From CAZEAP01 sp964510315 (GTDB lineage Bacteria > Planctomycetota > Brocadiia > SM23-32): DNA of 7,590 bases. Below, piece by piece: positions 5,361-7,590 of this stretch (positions are counted from its first letter, which is position 1; every line of letters begins with the position of its first letter). The position numbers were made by a program, and so were the translations under genes. Where the stretch lies: contig CAZEAP010000055.1 of the NCBI GenBank assembly GCA_964510315.1, positions 1-7,590 on the forward strand. The letters run 5' to 3'. A model generated the notes under the pieces. The model searched no databases. It had not been told where the DNA came from and saw only the letters and a program-made list of their open reading frames with translations.

Positions 5361-7559
5361 ATGGCCACGCAACCCCAGCCATCCCGCCATGAATCCGATC
5401 CGGCCGCCCTGGCCCCGCCCGAGGTGCGAAGGTGCCCTGAGCCCTCCCGGGCCGTTAGGACCCGCGCCTTCCAGGGCATCTCCAGTCTGGCCTGCGGCCC
5501 GGAGCAACGCCGCTACGCCGTCTGGTACGGCGGCCCCACTCCCGGCGAGGACGATAACAACTACGTTATCCCGGCGGTCAGCGAGGACGGTGGCGCCACC
5601 TGGTCGGAGGCGCTGATCATCGACCCCGACGGGCCGGGGCCGGTGCGCGCCTTCGACCCGCAGGTGTGGCTGGCGCCCGACGGCCGGCTATGGGTGTTCT
5701 GGGCCCAGGAGACGAAAGCCTCTCGCCCGCTGGGCGCCTGCGGCGTGTGGGTCATCTCGGCTCCCGAGGAGGACTGCTGCGACCCGGACTGCCCGTGGTC
5801 AGAGCCACGCCGCCTCTGCGACGGCGTGATGATGGGCAAACCCCTGGTGCTGATCGACGGCACCTGGGTTCTACCGGTCTCCTTCTGGAACCGACGCGAG
5901 GCGGCCAGCGCCGCTATGGTGGTCTCAACCGATGCGGGGGCCACCTGGTCCGAGCGCGGGGCCTGCACCGTGCCCGCATCCATCCGCAGCTTCGATGAGC
6001 ATCAGATAGTCGAGCGGAACGACAGCTCCCTGTGGATGCTGGTGCGCACCCGTCTGGGCATCGGCGAGAGCCGCTCCGACGACGGCGGGCGCACCTGGTC
6101 CGACCTGGAGCCGTCGGATATCCCTCACGTCGTTTCCCGCTTCTTTATCCGGCGCCTCGACTCGGGGAATCTGTTGCTGGTGCGGCACGACCCCGCCGAC
6201 GGCGACTTCGCGGACGGCACCTCGAAGGGCACCCGCTCGCACCTGAGGGCGTTCGTCTCCGATGACGACGGCGCCTCCTGGCAGGGCGGCCTGCTGCTGG
6301 ACGAGCGCACGGGCGTCTCCTATCCCGACGGCGATCAGAGCGCGGACGGCACCATCTGGATCACCTACGACTACCGGCGCACCGCCGACCGCGCCATCCT
6401 GCTGGCCAGCTTCACCGAGAAGGACGTCCGGTCCGCCGATGCCGATGCGCCCTCCGTCCAACGGCGAGTGGTGATCAGCGCCCCGCCGAACGGTATCGAC
6501 GTCACTGTGGAACCGCCCGATCCACCCAACGACGGGATCCTGTTCGTAGACCACTCAAAAAACGGGCGCAGCGGCCATCTCGGCCATGCCCTGGTGGAGT
6601 ACGCGCCCGGGAAGATTCTGGCATTTTATCCAAATTGTTCGGACGACAACGGCGGACATTCGGCCGTCGGGTGGATGGAATACCGGCGTTCGCAGGATGG
6701 CGGGCGCACCTGGAGCGCTCCCTCCGTGCTGGATTACTCCAAACGGGTGTTCGACGATGGCAACGGGCGCTCGGTTATGAGCGAGAAGGCGGTGGTCACG
6801 GACGAGGGCGACGTTGTGCTGTTTAATCTCGAGTGCGACATCTCCACCGGCGCCCTGTGGCGACCATACGGGATACCCACTTACCTGCGCAGCTCGGATG
6901 GCGGCCATACGTGGTCCGACGCCAGGGCCTTGGGCGATCAGCCCGGGCGGGTCTACGACTTTATTCGCCACAAGGATTCCATCCTGGCCCTGGAGTTCTG
7001 CAACGACGCCACCGAGACCTGGACCGGCACCCGGCCGGAGCACGTGTACACCCTTTACGTCAGCACGGACGGCGGGGAGACCTTTTCCCCGCGCAGCACC
7101 CTGCCATTCGATACCCAGGGCCGTGGCTACGGAACCATGGCGGTGTTGCGCGACGGCAGCCTGATCGCACACATCTACAACAAGGCCGACGAACAACACC
7201 TCGATTACGTGATCAGTCACGATGATGGGCAAACCTGGAGCGGACCCGGCACGGCGTTTATGGCCAGGCGGATCCGCAACCCGCAGATGACCGCGTTCAG
7301 AGATGGCTACGTGTTGCACGGCCGCAGCGGCAATTTCGGCGAAGAGGCTGCCATAGGGCATCTGGTGCTGTACACCTCGGGCGACGGCATCCACTGGGAC
7401 CAGGGGCGCTACCTCCAGATGCAAACCGCCGGGCACGGGGCGTATTCCAACAATCTTCATGTTCACGACCCCGAAGCGCAACGCGAACGCCTGCTGATCC
7501 AGGCGTCTTACGCCTACGACCGCAACATGACCAACATTCACCACTGGTGGCTGAGGTAA
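5361..7559 (+). CDS. Tandem sialidase-like protein with two BNR/Asp-box beta-propellers
   Basis: This intact 732-residue protein has eight clear Asp boxes (S/T-x-D-x-G-x-T/S-W/F) at residues 74, 189, 239, 300, 444, 511, 568 and 619, plus a degenerate one near 672. Asp boxes mark the blades of sialidase-type six-bladed propellers. Residues about 30-375 form one domain, with RAFQGISSLA, AVWYGG, VRAFDPQVWLAPDGRLWVFW (95-114) and SYPDGDQSADGTIWITYDYR (320-339), all typical of BNR_2 (PF13088) sialidase-like hydrolases. Residues about 390-732 form a second, with HLGHALVEYAPGKILAFYPN (406-425), FCNDATETW, RGYGTMAVLRDGSLIAHIYN and a C-terminal NIHHWW. The two halves resemble families I know as separate proteins, suggesting fusion. 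The classical sialidase RIP motif is not obvious, so true sialidase activity is unproven; cleavage of another acidic or deoxy sugar is as likely. There is no signal peptide, implying cytoplasmic action on imported oligosaccharides. Start fixed by AAGGAGG and an upstream in-frame TGA at 5325. Confidence 0.88.
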   Translation: MATQPQPSRHESDPAALAPPEVRRCPEPSRAVRTRAFQGISSLACGPEQRRYAVWYGGPTPGEDDNNYVIPAVSEDGGATWSEALIIDPDGPGPVRAFDPQVWLAPDGRLWVFWAQETKASRPLGACGVWVISAPEEDCCDPDCPWSEPRRLCDGVMMGKPLVLIDGTWVLPVSFWNRREAASAAMVVSTDAGATWSERGACTVPASIRSFDEHQIVERNDSSLWMLVRTRLGIGESRSDDGGRTWSDLEPSDIPHVVSRFFIRRLDSGNLLLVRHDPADGDFADGTSKGTRSHLRAFVSDDDGASWQGGLLLDERTGVSYPDGDQSADGTIWITYDYRRTADRAILLASFTEKDVRSADADAPSVQRRVVISAPPNGIDVTVEPPDPPNDGILFVDHSKNGRSGHLGHALVEYAPGKILAFYPNCSDDNGGHSAVGWMEYRRSQDGGRTWSAPSVLDYSKRVFDDGNGRSVMSEKAVVTDEGDVVLFNLECDISTGALWRPYGIPTYLRSSDGGHTWSDARALGDQPGRVYDFIRHKDSILALEFCNDATETWTGTRPEHVYTLYVSTDGGETFSPRSTLPFDTQGRGYGTMAVLRDGSLIAHIYNKADEQHLDYVISHDDGQTWSGPGTAFMARRIRNPQMTAFRDGYVLHGRSGNFGEEAAIGHLVLYTSGDGIHWDQGRYLQMQTAGHGAYSNNLHVHDPEAQRERLLIQASYAYDRNMTNIHHWWLR

Positions 7560-7560
7560 C

Positions 7561-7590
7561 GTGAATCAATCACCCACAGGGGCATGCCGG
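7561..7590 (+). CDS. Possible start of a further gene (cut by window edge)
   Basis: GTG at 7561 lies one base after the propeller gene's stop, with GAGG five bases upstream, and the frame stays open for the remaining ten codons (MNQSPTGACR). The spacing fits an operon partner, but ten codons cannot identify a protein and this may be untranslated. Confidence 0.25.
   Translation, partial: MNQSPTGACR

Overview
The window is GC-rich, densely coded DNA from a bacterium that appears to break down complex sugars. There are no rRNA or tRNA genes to place it. A broken tyrosine recombinase resembles integrases I associate with Planctomycetota, and the mix of unsecreted beta-helix and beta-propeller carbohydrate proteins with an IclR regulator also fits the PVC group (Planctomycetota, Lentisphaerota, Verrucomicrobiota). 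That placement is inference from remembered family resemblance, not a search.

Layout. Positions 1-1471 (minus strand) hold the 5' 490 codons of a two-module right-handed beta-helix protein (Pectate_lyase_3 type); its 3' end lies outside the window. Positions 1472-1796 are a divergent control region with one good promoter facing each way, an inverted repeat filling the spacer of the leftward promoter, and a small palindrome just after the predicted start of the rightward transcript. Positions 1797-4226 (plus strand) are a tightly overlapping three-gene unit: an IclR-family regulator, a 64-residue 2[4Fe-4S] ferredoxin starting inside the regulator's stop codon, and a 491-residue FAD-dependent oxidoreductase (FAD_oxidored/HdrA-like superfamily) overlapping the ferredoxin by 8 bases. 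Positions 4227-5324 are mobile-element debris: a tyrosine recombinase with a lost middle and shifted frame, then an IS1380-like transposase lacking both ends. Positions 5361-7559 (plus strand) carry an intact 732-residue protein of two sialidase-like BNR/Asp-box beta-propellers in tandem. A possible next gene begins at 7561.

Working model (inference). The regulator sits between a beta-helix glycan-active protein and a redox pair, with a tandem propeller protein downstream. Neither glycan protein has a visible signal peptide, so the locus may process imported oligosaccharides or glycosides in the cytoplasm, with the flavoprotein oxidising or reducing a sugar-derived intermediate and the ferredoxin carrying its electrons. 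The substrate cannot be read from the sequence. The points most worth following are the regulator-ferredoxin-flavoprotein cassette, the double-propeller fusion, the operator architecture between the divergent genes, and a 30-base hairpin that looks inserted in frame within the dead transposase.
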